Shown: positions 1 to 6,607 of the stretch, one piece after another
How the letters are laid out: every line of letters starts with the position of its first letter
Position numbering within the stretch: the first letter of the stretch is position 1
Source of the DNA: Bacteroidales bacterium Bact_07
GTDB lineage: Bacteria > Bacteroidota > Bacteroidia > Bacteroidales > Tenuifilaceae
Direction of reading: 5' to 3'
DNA length: 7,586 nucleotides
NCBI GenBank assembly: GCA_001603415.1
Contig: LUYY01000010.1
Coordinates: 1-7,586, forward strand
The notes under the pieces: generated by a model
What the model was told of the DNA's origin: nothing
The model's input: only the letters and a program-made list of their open reading frames with translations
The model's database searches: none
Program-made: the position numbers and the translations under genes

Positions 1-132
1 GTTGCTACTTATCCTTCCCCTTTCTCAGATTACAATGCTGAGCATTGGTTTAAATCAAAAGAGGATATCCAGATTACTTTGAGTGAGTACATAAAAATTT
101 TTTCTTTTCTTCTTATTGAGCGATGGAAGTGA
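1..132 (+). CDS. C-terminal end of an upstream gene, possibly YdcF/DUF218-like
   Basis: The frame is open from base 1 to a TGA at 130-132, giving the last 43 residues of a protein whose start lies outside the window. The tail reads YPSPFSDYNAEHWF followed by an amphipathic segment (LSEYIKIFSFLLIERWK). A Tyr-Pro step, a Trp-containing stretch and a final helix with Glu-x-x-Lys resemble the C-termini of YdcF/SanA-like DUF218 envelope proteins, which are frequent in polysaccharide loci. That match is from memory of the family's general look and is weak. It is in the same frame as the next gene but is separated from it by 63 bp containing a further in-frame TAA (160-162), so the two are distinct genes. 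An unrelated hypothetical protein remains possible. Confidence 0.5.
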   Translation, partial: VATYPSPFSDYNAEHWFKSKEDIQITLSEYIKIFSFLLIERWK

Positions 133-195
133 ATACTAAAAGATCTTCCTGTTTTCAACTAAAGTTTTTATTCCGATCAATTAAGATATCATCGA

Positions 196-822
196 ATGAG
201 AGAATTTCCGTACAGATTCCGGGATATTATTCTGGCCATATTTTTGCTAGTTATGGTGTCACCAATTATGCTTTTGGTTATGATTTTAATAAAATTAACT
301 ATGCCTGGGCCAATATTTTTTCTACAGCAACGAGTTGGGCGTAATGGGAAATTGTTTCGTATCTATAAATTTCGAAGCATGATTGTTAACCACGATCGAA
401 AGGGAATTACATTAAGCAAAGACCAACGTATAACTCCCTTAGGTCGAGTCTTAAGAAAATATAAAATTGATGAGTTTCCACAATTAATAAACATACTAAA
501 AGGAGATATGAGTTTTGTTGGACCACGACCTGATTTGCCCGGGTACTACGATACCTTGAAAGGTGAGATACGAGATTTATTAAGTCTTAGTCCCGGTTTA
601 ACAGGCCTAGATAGTGTATTTTATCCTTTTGAAGAAGAATCGATGAGTAACATTTCTGATCCTGTCACTTACTATAAAACAGTACTTTGGCCGCATAAAG
701 TAAGAATAAACTATTGGTATTACAAACACCGTTCACATTGGTTAGATCTAAAAATAATGCTCAACACAGCTAGCTTGCTTCTTTTTAGGAAAAGAATTTT
801 TTCTTTACCCGAAATCCCGTGA
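196..822 (+). CDS. Initiating sugar-phosphate transferase (PglC/WcaJ-type polyprenyl-phosphate phosphoglycosyltransferase)
   Basis: This 208-residue protein is a monotopic phosphoglycosyltransferase of the small PglC type. It transfers a sugar-1-phosphate from a UDP-sugar to undecaprenyl phosphate at the inner membrane, the first committed step of glycan assembly. Visible hallmarks are the N-terminal hydrophobic helix (about residues 11-33) with its Ser-Pro break (SPI, 22-24), the GP..F.QQRVG block (38-48), KFRSM (58-62), the catalytic Asp92-Glu93 in DEFPQL (92-97), GDMSFVGPRPD (103-113) and SPGLTGLDS (132-140). The length fits the short class lacking the extra N-terminal Rossmann and membrane domains of WbaP/WcaJ. 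The ATG at 196 is the first start after the in-frame TAA at 160-162 and directly precedes the family's RFRD motif; no convincing ribosome-binding site is seen. With the aminotransferase and dehydratase downstream, its donor is plausibly a 4-amino or 4-acetamido-dideoxy UDP-sugar, but that specificity is inferred from context. Confidence 0.93.
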   Translation: MREFPYRFRDIILAIFLLVMVSPIMLLVMILIKLTMPGPIFFLQQRVGRNGKLFRIYKFRSMIVNHDRKGITLSKDQRITPLGRVLRKYKIDEFPQLINILKGDMSFVGPRPDLPGYYDTLKGEIRDLLSLSPGLTGLDSVFYPFEEESMSNISDPVTYYKTVLWPHKVRINYWYYKHRSHWLDLKIMLNTASLLLFRKRIFSLPEIP

Positions 823-965
823 TAATGCATCTAATTTCGCAATATCAAAACAACAATGGTATTACGTTAAGAAAATTTTAGGTCCCCTAAGAGTATTTTG
901 AAACTTAAACCAGGAACACAAACTTTAATCTCTATACCTGGAAATTAAACCTTGAAAATTAAAAT
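823..965 (+). other. 143-bp spacer with small hairpin and degenerate heptad-like stretch
   Basis: No gene is seen between the sugar transferase and the aminotransferase. A short inverted repeat at 878-890 (TTAGG, 3-base loop, CCTAA) is not followed by a T-run, so I do not call it a terminator. From about 900 to 961 the sequence is rich in AAAC, ACCTGG and CTTGAA words spaced six or seven bases apart. Bases 907-926 align with bases 6633-6653 of the downstream heptamer array at 17 of 21 positions, allowing one gap. The stretch ends five bases before the aminotransferase ATG, much as the large array ends just before the RemB-like gene. I read it as a likely decayed relative of that array. Confidence 0.45.
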
Positions 966-2111
966 ATGAAACCCAAAATCTACCTCTCTTCACCTCACAT
1001 GGGTGGTGCCGAATTGGGATATATCTATGAAGCATTTAATACCAACTGGGTAGCACCTCTTGGGCCTAATGTTGATGGATTTGAAAAAGACATTGAAGCT
1101 TATACAGGAGCCAAACATGCTGCAGCCTTAAGCAGTGGGACAGCCGCTATTCATTTAGCCTTAATACTGAGTCAAGTTGGCTACGGCGATGAGGTCATTT
1201 GCCAGAGCTTTACTTTTTCTGCTTCTGCTAATCCCATTGTTTACCAGGGAGCTATGCCCGTCTTTATTGATTCGGAGAATGAGACCTGGAACATGAGCCC
1301 TGAGTTTTTGCAAGAAGCGATCAAGGATAGGCTTAAAAGAGGTAAGAAGCCCAAAGCAATAATTCCTGTTCATTTATATGGAATGCCTGCCAAAATGAAT
1401 GCAATTTTGGAGTTAGCTGATGAATATGAAATACCGGTAATAGAAGATGCTGCAGAAGCTTTGGGATCTTGCATTGGGGGAAAAAAGTGCGGAACTTTTG
1501 GTAAGTGCGGCATTTTATCTTTTAATGGAAACAAAATTATTACTACAAGTGGGGGAGGAGCGCTTATTTCAGATGATGAGGGTTTAATTGCAAAAGCAAG
1601 GTTTTTAGCCACACAAGCGCGGGACCCTGCACCGCATTATCAACATAGTCATATAGGTTATAATTATCGAATGAGTAACATTGTGGCAGGTATTGGTCGG
1701 GGACAGATGCAGGTGCTGGGTAAAAGAATTGAAGCCAGAAGAGCTAATTTTGAGAAATATAAAAATTATTTTGAGCAGATTAATCTCAGAGGTTACAAGG
1801 TATATCTTTTACCTGAACCAGAGGGGTGTTACTCAAATCGCTGGTTGACGACAATTATAATCGATCCATCTGAAAATGGGGGAACTACCCGTGAAGACAT
1901 TAGGTTAGCCCTGCAAAAAGAAAATATTGAAAGTCGACCTTTATGGAAACCTATGCATTTGCAACCTGTTTTCTCAGGTGCTCCCTATTATGGCTCTGAT
2001 GTTAGTGAACGTCTGTTCGAACAAGGTCTTTGTCTCCCATCAGGTTCAAATCTAAGCGATGAAGAATGGGAGAGAATTTTCTCAGCATTACAATTTGTGT
2101 TTCGTTCATAG
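966..2111 (+). CDS. PLP-dependent nucleotide-sugar aminotransferase (DegT/DnrJ/EryC1/StrS family, PglE-like)
   Basis: This complete 381-residue enzyme has the usual family length. It would transfer an amino group, normally from glutamate, to a UDP-4-keto-6-deoxy-HexNAc, giving the 4-amino sugar. Visible motifs are NWVAPLGP near the N-terminus (27-34), the phosphate-binding SSGTAAIH (56-63), EDAAEALG (160-167) with the cofactor-ring Asp161, and SFNGNKIITTSGGG (185-198), where Lys190 is the expected Schiff-base lysine. GYNYRMSN (231-238) is the conserved substrate-side loop. The SFNGNK wording is typical of PglE-like enzymes rather than of ArnB or PseC relatives. The matching dehydratase is encoded at 4048-5970, so both enzymes of a bacillosamine-like route are present. 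The PglD-type acetyltransferase that often sits next to pglC or pglE is not in the window. The ATG at 966 gives the normal N-terminus. The FemAB-like gene follows closely. Confidence 0.93.
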   Translation: MKPKIYLSSPHMGGAELGYIYEAFNTNWVAPLGPNVDGFEKDIEAYTGAKHAAALSSGTAAIHLALILSQVGYGDEVICQSFTFSASANPIVYQGAMPVFIDSENETWNMSPEFLQEAIKDRLKRGKKPKAIIPVHLYGMPAKMNAILELADEYEIPVIEDAAEALGSCIGGKKCGTFGKCGILSFNGNKIITTSGGGALISDDEGLIAKARFLATQARDPAPHYQHSHIGYNYRMSNIVAGIGRGQMQVLGKRIEARRANFEKYKNYFEQINLRGYKVYLLPEPEGCYSNRWLTTIIIDPSENGGTTREDIRLALQKENIESRPLWKPMHLQPVFSGAPYYGSDVSERLFEQGLCLPSGSNLSDEEWERIFSALQFVFRS

Positions 2112-2140
2112 AATGATAGTTGAATATCAATGATACATTC

Positions 2141-3064
2141 ATGATTGGAAATCATCCTATTCTTTCTCCCTTGCTGGCTCGATGCTTTAATTGGAAATTT
2201 GTTAATCTGGATATATTAGGGATCCCCCAGCAATGGGTTGATACTGGAAAGGAGTGGATTTCATTGCCGCATTTCAGTTATGGGTACATTCCGGAAAAAC
2301 ATTGGCATATTTCTTTTTATCACGATAATAATCAAAAGATGTTAATACTAAAAGATATAAACAATATTGTTGGAAAAAGATTGCAGTGGCGATTACCAGG
2401 TATTGACAGTGGCAGCGGGCTTAAGGTTTGTCCCTGGTTAGATCTGAATCGGGCGACCTCAGATATTGAAGGGTGGTCGGGAAATCTTGGAAGAAAAATA
2501 CGAAGGGCCATTAAGGCAGGTTTAATAGCTCAGCAAGGGGGTGTGGAATTGCTTCCCTTGTTCTACAGGGTTTATGAAACAAGGCTTCATCATCTAGGTT
2601 CAGCGGCATTGCCGCTGTTTTTTTTAAAAGAGCTCTTAAAGAACTATCCTGATAAGTCTCTTAATGCCGATGCAAGGGTTTATCTGGTCCTTGATTCATC
2701 ACGAAAGGTAGTGGGGGGGGCTATATCACTATTTTTTGCAGATTTTTGTGAAAACACGTGGTTTGCTACTCTTCCTGAATATCAAAATATGTATTCCTCT
2801 TATATCCTACATGCCTATATGATCAAAGATGCTATTGAAAGGGGTTGCAATATTTACAGTTTTGGAAGAAGTACGCGTGATAGTGGCACTCATATGTTTA
2901 AAAAACAATGGGGAACAACTGACATTGAATTGCATTGGTTACAGTATCCCAAGCCCAAGGGAATAGATTTGAAAAATTATCCTTTCTTGCTTAATATCTG
3001 GAAAAAAGTCCCTCTTCCCCTGGCTCGCAGATTTAATCCTTTTTTAAGCAAACGCTTTTATTAA
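2141..3064 (+). CDS. FemAB/GNAT-fold protein of the exosortase (PEP-CTERM)-associated type
   Basis: I place the start at ATG 2141 (307 residues). A TTG at 2120 in the same frame would add seven residues and cannot be excluded. The C-terminal half carries the signature of FemAB-related proteins found in PEP-CTERM/exosortase loci (TIGR03019-like): RKIRRAIKAG (118-127), the YETR...HLGSAALP block (145-158), YQNMYSSYILHAYMIKDAIERGC (214-236), then SFGRS (240-244) and KKQWG (254-258), equivalent to the family's FDFGRS...FKKxWG. The fold is acyl- or aminoacyltransferase-like; the true substrate of this subfamily is unknown to me. It is about 11 bp upstream of a deacetylase of the same locus type, suggesting translational linkage and a shared role in polymer or sugar modification. 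The coding region contains a terminator-like hairpin with eight T (2601-2625) and a run of eight G (2713-2720), both unusual. Confidence 0.85.
   Translation: MIGNHPILSPLLARCFNWKFVNLDILGIPQQWVDTGKEWISLPHFSYGYIPEKHWHISFYHDNNQKMLILKDINNIVGKRLQWRLPGIDSGSGLKVCPWLDLNRATSDIEGWSGNLGRKIRRAIKAGLIAQQGGVELLPLFYRVYETRLHHLGSAALPLFFLKELLKNYPDKSLNADARVYLVLDSSRKVVGGAISLFFADFCENTWFATLPEYQNMYSSYILHAYMIKDAIERGCNIYSFGRSTRDSGTHMFKKQWGTTDIELHWLQYPKPKGIDLKNYPFLLNIWKKVPLPLARRFNPFLSKRFY
2601..2625 (+). terminator. Intrinsic-terminator-shaped hairpin inside the FemAB-like coding region
   Basis: A perfect 7-bp stem, CAGCGGC (2601-2607) with GCCGCTG (2611-2617), closes a 3-base ATT loop and is followed directly by eight T (2618-2625). 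This is the classic shape of a rho-independent terminator, yet it lies in the middle of an open coding region, encoding the SAALPLFF part of the protein. If active, it would reduce transcription of the rest of this gene and of the deacetylase whenever ribosomes lag. It may equally be a chance product of codon choice, since translating ribosomes would mask it. Geometry is certain; function is not shown. Confidence 0.4.
2713..2720 (+). repeat. Run of eight G in the FemAB-like gene
   Basis: Eight consecutive G bases fall in codons for Val-Val-Gly-Gly-Ala. Such tracts are prone to slipped-strand change. Loss of one G shifts the frame and leads to a TGA about 100 bases further on, removing the conserved SFGRS and KKQWG motifs. 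The tract as read keeps the gene intact. Confidence 0.5.
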
Positions 3065-3075
3065 TATTTAAACGG

Positions 3076-3921
3076 ATGTATATTCTTACCTTTGATATTG
3101 AAGACTGGTATCTTTCTTACCCATCCTCACAAATCGATTCCGTAAAATGGGATAATTTGGAATATCGCACAGAAAGAAATACCGATATAATATTATCTGT
3201 TTTAGATGATCTCCATCTTAAGGCTACCTTTTTCTTTCTTGGCTATGAAGTCAGGAAAAATAGGAACTTATTGTTAAAGGTTCAAAAACAAGGACATGAG
3301 CTTGGCTTTCACAGTATGTGGCATGTACCTCCGCAATTTTTGGGGAAGGAAAAATTCTCTAGTGACATTAAAGAGGGCCTCAGCCTAATGAGAGATCTAT
3401 CGGGGCAGGAAATATGTTTGTATCGGGCTCCTGTATTTTCGTGGAATAAAAAATGCGATTGGTTTCCTGAGGTGCTGCTTGAAAACGGGATTAAGATAGA
3501 CAGCAGTACTGTGGCGGGGAGGAAATTAGCAGAAATGGTTGTTCCCAATCATCCTTTTGTCTGGGATAAGAATGGTTCTGAGTTATTCGAATTCCCCCTA
3601 TCAGCTTTCAATTGTTTTCAATTTAAGATGCGATATTCAGGAAGTGGTTTTTTTCGAATGTTACCTGAACCCGTTCTTCATTATTTATTCTCAAAAAGTG
3701 CTTATCACATGCTATATTTTCATCCCCGGGATTTTGATCTAAAGGTTCCATCATCCCCTTATCTGCCGTGGTACCGAAACTATATGAACAGGATCGGTAA
3801 TCATACTTCAAAGGATAAGCTGATAAACCTTGCTCAGCGTATCAGGCTCATTTCACTGGGGGAGGCATACAACCTTTTTAGGGAAAAACTTGCCTTTGGA
3901 AAGATAGGAATCGAAAAATAA
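3076..3921 (+). CDS. Polysaccharide deacetylase (NodB/CE4 fold), PEP-CTERM-locus type
   Basis: This 281-residue protein resembles the polysaccharide deacetylases of exosortase-associated exopolysaccharide loci (TIGR03006-like). It would remove N- or O-acetyl groups from a polymer or lipid-linked intermediate. The N-terminal TFDIEDWY (5-12) supplies the catalytic and metal-binding acids, with Asp10 matching the family's D-x-E-D. ATFFFLG (50-56) follows. GHELGFHSMWH (73-83) gives metal ligands His79 and His83. YRAPVFSW (116-123), DSST (142-145), SGSGFFR (188-194) and FHPRDFD (215-221) match later blocks of this subfamily, where RAPxFS, GGGYFR and HPWE are usual. No signal peptide is evident: the catalytic block starts at residue 5, typical of the subfamily, so it probably acts in the cytoplasm or depends on unrecognised export. 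The ATG lies 11 bp after the FemAB-like stop, and these two gene types are repeatedly neighbours in PEP-CTERM polysaccharide loci. Confidence 0.92.
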   Translation: MYILTFDIEDWYLSYPSSQIDSVKWDNLEYRTERNTDIILSVLDDLHLKATFFFLGYEVRKNRNLLLKVQKQGHELGFHSMWHVPPQFLGKEKFSSDIKEGLSLMRDLSGQEICLYRAPVFSWNKKCDWFPEVLLENGIKIDSSTVAGRKLAEMVVPNHPFVWDKNGSELFEFPLSAFNCFQFKMRYSGSGFFRMLPEPVLHYLFSKSAYHMLYFHPRDFDLKVPSSPYLPWYRNYMNRIGNHTSKDKLINLAQRIRLISLGEAYNLFREKLAFGKIGIEK

Positions 3922-3980
3922 GTTTTATATTTTTGTTTGTTGAAGAAAGAAAATGTGTTACCTGCACCTGATAAGGCATC

Positions 3981-4005
3981 CTCTTATAAAAGAGAGCATT
4001 CTCTT
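3981..4005 (+). other. Two mutually exclusive small hairpins in the 126-bp spacer before the dehydratase
   Basis: CTCTT (3981-3985) can pair with AAGAG (3990-3994), and AAGAGA (3990-3995) can instead pair with TCTCTT (4000-4005); both have 4-base loops. The middle arm is shared, so only one can form. No T-run follows and the stems are short and AT-rich. Geometry is visible, but a regulatory role is speculative. The rest of the spacer (3922-4047) shows no gene and no convincing promoter. Confidence 0.25.
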
Positions 4006-4047
4006 GGAGTTTGGTATTTGGTTAGTTTACTTAAATAACAGCGTTCT

Positions 4048-5970
4048 ATGAATAGTTTAATTTCCAGATTTTTGAACCGATATTCCGATAGGTTTCTCTC
4101 AAGATGGATTACTCTTTTCCTCGATATTGGAATTGTCTATGCTTCTTATATCCTTACCGTGTTTATCCGCTACAATTTCGTTCCCTCTAGTCTTCAAATG
4201 CCTAGGCTTGATCTTATATCCCTGGTCATCACCCTGGTCTATACTTTGGGTTTTATTGTGGGGCGGACTTATCATGGGATTCTGAGACACACGGGTTTGG
4301 GAGATTTGGGCCGCATTGCTGTTGTTAACCTAATAGTCTTTTTAGTTCTGCTTTCTTCAGTGATAGTCTCTCTTCGACTCAATGTTTCTCCTGAAAAAGT
4401 TGCATCAGCCGGTATTTTATTGGTTCATTTTTTTATGACAACCATGCTTATGTTTATGAGTCGACTGTCCATAAGGGCAGTATATAATCGATTCATGAAG
4501 CAGCAAGGCCGTCAGCAAATTAACTATGTTATTTTTGGAGCAGGCCAGGCAGGGCTATTGGTGCTAAATGCTTTGCGGCAAGACAAAATGTTTTACAATC
4601 ATGTAGTTGCTTTTATCGACGATAATGACTCTAAAATCAACAAAACTCTGGAGGGTATTCCGGTATTAACTGCTGATAAAGTATTAAAATATGAATTTAT
4701 ACGCAAGAATAGAATTACGCAGTTAATCATTGCAATACGTGATCTTGAGCAATCCCGAAAAGCAGAAATAGTAGAGAGGGCATTGGAATTAAAACTAAAA
4801 GTCAAATCAGTACCCCCTGTTCATAAATGGATTGACGGTCAGTTAACAGCAAAACAGCTCCGTCAGGTTAAAATTGAGGAGCTGTTGGGTCGTGATCCTA
4901 TCATTCTTGAAAATGATAACATCAGTCGTTTCGTCAGGAACGAAATAATCATGGTAACAGGTGCTGCTGGATCTATCGGCAGTGAGATAGTTCGTCAGGT
5001 GTTGCAGTATCGTCCCGCAAGGGTCATTTTGGTTGATCAGGCAGAGTCTCCATTGTATGATTTGCAATTTGAACTCAAAACACAAAAAAAATATGTTGAT
5101 ATATTCACTTCTGTAGTGTTTTTGGTAGCCAGCGTAAAGGATAAATACCGAATGAAACAAATTTTCTCTACGTATCGGCCAACAGTTGTATTCCATGCTG
5201 CCGCCTACAAGCACGTACCCATGATGGAGGAGCACCCTTATGAAGCTGTGATGGTTAATGTTTTTGGAACTCAGATTGTAGCAGACCTGTCAGTTGAATA
5301 TGGTGTACGAAAATTCGTTATGATCAGTACCGACAAAGCTGTCAACCCCACAAATGTCATGGGAGCAACCAAGAGAATTGCTGAGATGTATGTTCAGGCT
5401 TTGAGCAACGGAGCAACCCAATTTATAACCACTCGTTTTGGCAATGTATTGGGTTCTAATGGGAGTGTAATCCCTTTGTTTCGTAAACAAATTGAGCAGG
5501 GAGGCCCGGTTACGGTTACTCATAAAGACATAATTCGGTATTTTATGACTATTCCCGAAGCTTGTAACCTCGTGTTAGAGGCTGGGGCTATGGGGAGTGG
5601 CGGAGAAATTTTTGTATTCGACATGGGTAAACCTGTAAGAATTTATGATCTGGCTGAACGCATGATTAGATTATCAGGTTTGGAGCCGGGAAAGGATATA
5701 CAAATCGTTGAAAGTGGCTTGCGGCCGGGTGAAAAACTTTTCGAAGAATTGTTATCTGACGAAGAAAACACCATTGACACCCATCATCCAAAGATAAGAA
5801 AAGCAAGGGTCAGAACATGTAATTTGCAAACCTTGCGTATGAAACTGTTTGATTTAGGTAATACATTAATAGAAGGTAATGATTTTGAGCTGGTTGCCAG
5901 AATTAAAGAAATGGTTCCGGAATATAAAAGTAACAATTCAGTCTTTTCTCGTCTAGACATTCGCTCCTGA
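4048..5970 (+). CDS. Membrane-bound UDP-sugar 4,6-dehydratase (PglF/WbpM/CapD family)
   Basis: This full-length 640-residue member of the large PglF/WbpM class would convert UDP-GlcNAc (or a close relative) to the 4-keto-6-deoxy sugar used by the aminotransferase encoded upstream. About four hydrophobic segments (residues 20-40, 56-72, 88-108, 119-138) anchor it in the inner membrane. A first nucleotide-binding domain starts at VIFGAGQAG (161-169). The catalytic short-chain dehydrogenase domain starts with VTGAAGSIG (303-311), followed by AAAYKHVPMME (384-394), STDKAVNPTNVMGATK (427-442) and RFGNVLGSNGSV (463-474). Met438 replaces the usual catalytic Tyr of the YxxxK motif, with Lys442, Ser427 and the Thr428-Asp429-Lys430 cluster retained, as in the non-epimerising PglF/WbpM dehydratases. 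The ATG at 4048 precedes the first membrane segment by about 19 residues. The exosortase gene starts 4 bp after its stop, which suggests co-translation. A run of eight A occurs at 5084-5091. Confidence 0.95.
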   Translation: MNSLISRFLNRYSDRFLSRWITLFLDIGIVYASYILTVFIRYNFVPSSLQMPRLDLISLVITLVYTLGFIVGRTYHGILRHTGLGDLGRIAVVNLIVFLVLLSSVIVSLRLNVSPEKVASAGILLVHFFMTTMLMFMSRLSIRAVYNRFMKQQGRQQINYVIFGAGQAGLLVLNALRQDKMFYNHVVAFIDDNDSKINKTLEGIPVLTADKVLKYEFIRKNRITQLIIAIRDLEQSRKAEIVERALELKLKVKSVPPVHKWIDGQLTAKQLRQVKIEELLGRDPIILENDNISRFVRNEIIMVTGAAGSIGSEIVRQVLQYRPARVILVDQAESPLYDLQFELKTQKKYVDIFTSVVFLVASVKDKYRMKQIFSTYRPTVVFHAAAYKHVPMMEEHPYEAVMVNVFGTQIVADLSVEYGVRKFVMISTDKAVNPTNVMGATKRIAEMYVQALSNGATQFITTRFGNVLGSNGSVIPLFRKQIEQGGPVTVTHKDIIRYFMTIPEACNLVLEAGAMGSGGEIFVFDMGKPVRIYDLAERMIRLSGLEPGKDIQIVESGLRPGEKLFEELLSDEENTIDTHHPKIRKARVRTCNLQTLRMKLFDLGNTLIEGNDFELVARIKEMVPEYKSNNSVFSRLDIRS

Positions 5971-5974
5971 AATA

Positions 5975-6607
5975 GTGAATCATCAAAAATTTACAAATTT
6001 ATTCATGCGAAATTGGATTTATCCCATACGGGTAGTAATTAATTTTTATGTCAAAGATAAATTCTGGCGGCCCCTCATTCAGATATCATTGTTTGTTGTG
6101 ATTACTTTATTGTTTCATTATTTGTGGTGGGGCGGTATCAGGCATTTTCTTACGCAATTTTCCTGGTTTGAGTACTTTAGGCAAATGATGGTAAGTTTAG
6201 TTTTTACTATGTCTGCCTGGATGAATGAATATATTTTGGGTTTAGATATCGTCAGACAGGGCACAACGATTATTGTTCCGGGACACGGATTTGTGGAAGT
6301 AGTGGAAGATTGCAGCGGCACCAAACAGTTTTATCAGATATTGGTTTTATTTGTATTGTTTCCCGGGCCATGGAGGCATAAGTTATGGTATATTCCTGCA
6401 TCTTTTATTATTATGCACTTCACCAATGTAATGCGTATTGTTTTTCTTACCCTTACCCTAATTTGGTTTCCTGATGAATGGGACTTTATTCATCTTTACG
6501 TCATGCGACCCATGTTCTATGTTGTAATCTTCATGCTCTGGATAATATGGGTTGAAAAATTCGAAAACCCCCGGTATCCATTCCCATCCACAAATGAAAA
6601 CACCTAA
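5975..6607 (+). CDS. Exosortase/archaeosortase-family transpeptidase (compact)
   Basis: This polytopic membrane protein of 210 residues begins at GTG 5975, 4 bp after the dehydratase stop; an ATG at 6005 would remove ten residues. The three catalytic elements of exosortases are visible: Cys113 in VVEDCSGTKQF, Asn151-x-x-Arg154 in HFTNVMRIV, and His173 in FIHLYVMRPMFY. Hydrophobic segments lie near residues 34-51, 67-83, 119-130, 138-161 and 176-193. VPGHGFVEV (101-109) before the Cys matches the extracytoplasmic strand region of the family. Exosortases cut a C-terminal sorting signal (short motif, transmembrane helix, basic tail) and probably pass the protein to a glycan or lipid. It is shorter than classical proteobacterial EpsH-type enzymes and closer in size to the compact Bacteroidota and archaeal ones. 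No candidate substrate is complete in this window. The exact Xrt subclass cannot be named. The stop codon falls inside the first unit of the heptamer array. Confidence 0.9.
   Translation: MNHQKFTNLFMRNWIYPIRVVINFYVKDKFWRPLIQISLFVVITLLFHYLWWGGIRHFLTQFSWFEYFRQMMVSLVFTMSAWMNEYILGLDIVRQGTTIIVPGHGFVEVVEDCSGTKQFYQILVLFVLFPGPWRHKLWYIPASFIIMHFTNVMRIVFLTLTLIWFPDEWDFIHLYVMRPMFYVVIFMLWIIWVEKFENPRYPFPSTNENT

Noticed and set aside
123..344. Plus-strand open frame of 73 codons overlapping the sugar transferase start
   Set aside because: It overlaps both the tail of the upstream gene and the first 150 bases of a clear sugar transferase in another frame, and has no recognisable features.
878..890. TTAGG/CCTAA hairpin after the sugar transferase
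   Set aside because: The stem is only 5 bp (7 with a wobble), the loop has 3 bases, and no T-run follows, so it is not supported as a terminator.
3928..3935. TATTTTTG, matching the Bacteroidota -7 promoter pattern TAnnTTTG
   Set aside because: No TTTG element lies at the expected spacing upstream (the nearest is about 29 bases away), and the spacer is T-rich, so a chance match is likely.
5084..5091. Run of eight A in the dehydratase gene
   Set aside because: It falls in Lys codons of an AT-rich genome, and the frame is intact on both sides, so it is weak evidence for slippage or programmed frameshifting.
4843..5235. 130-codon minus-strand open frame inside the dehydratase gene
   Set aside because: It is antisense to the conserved catalytic domain of a strongly supported gene and has no domain-like sequence of its own.
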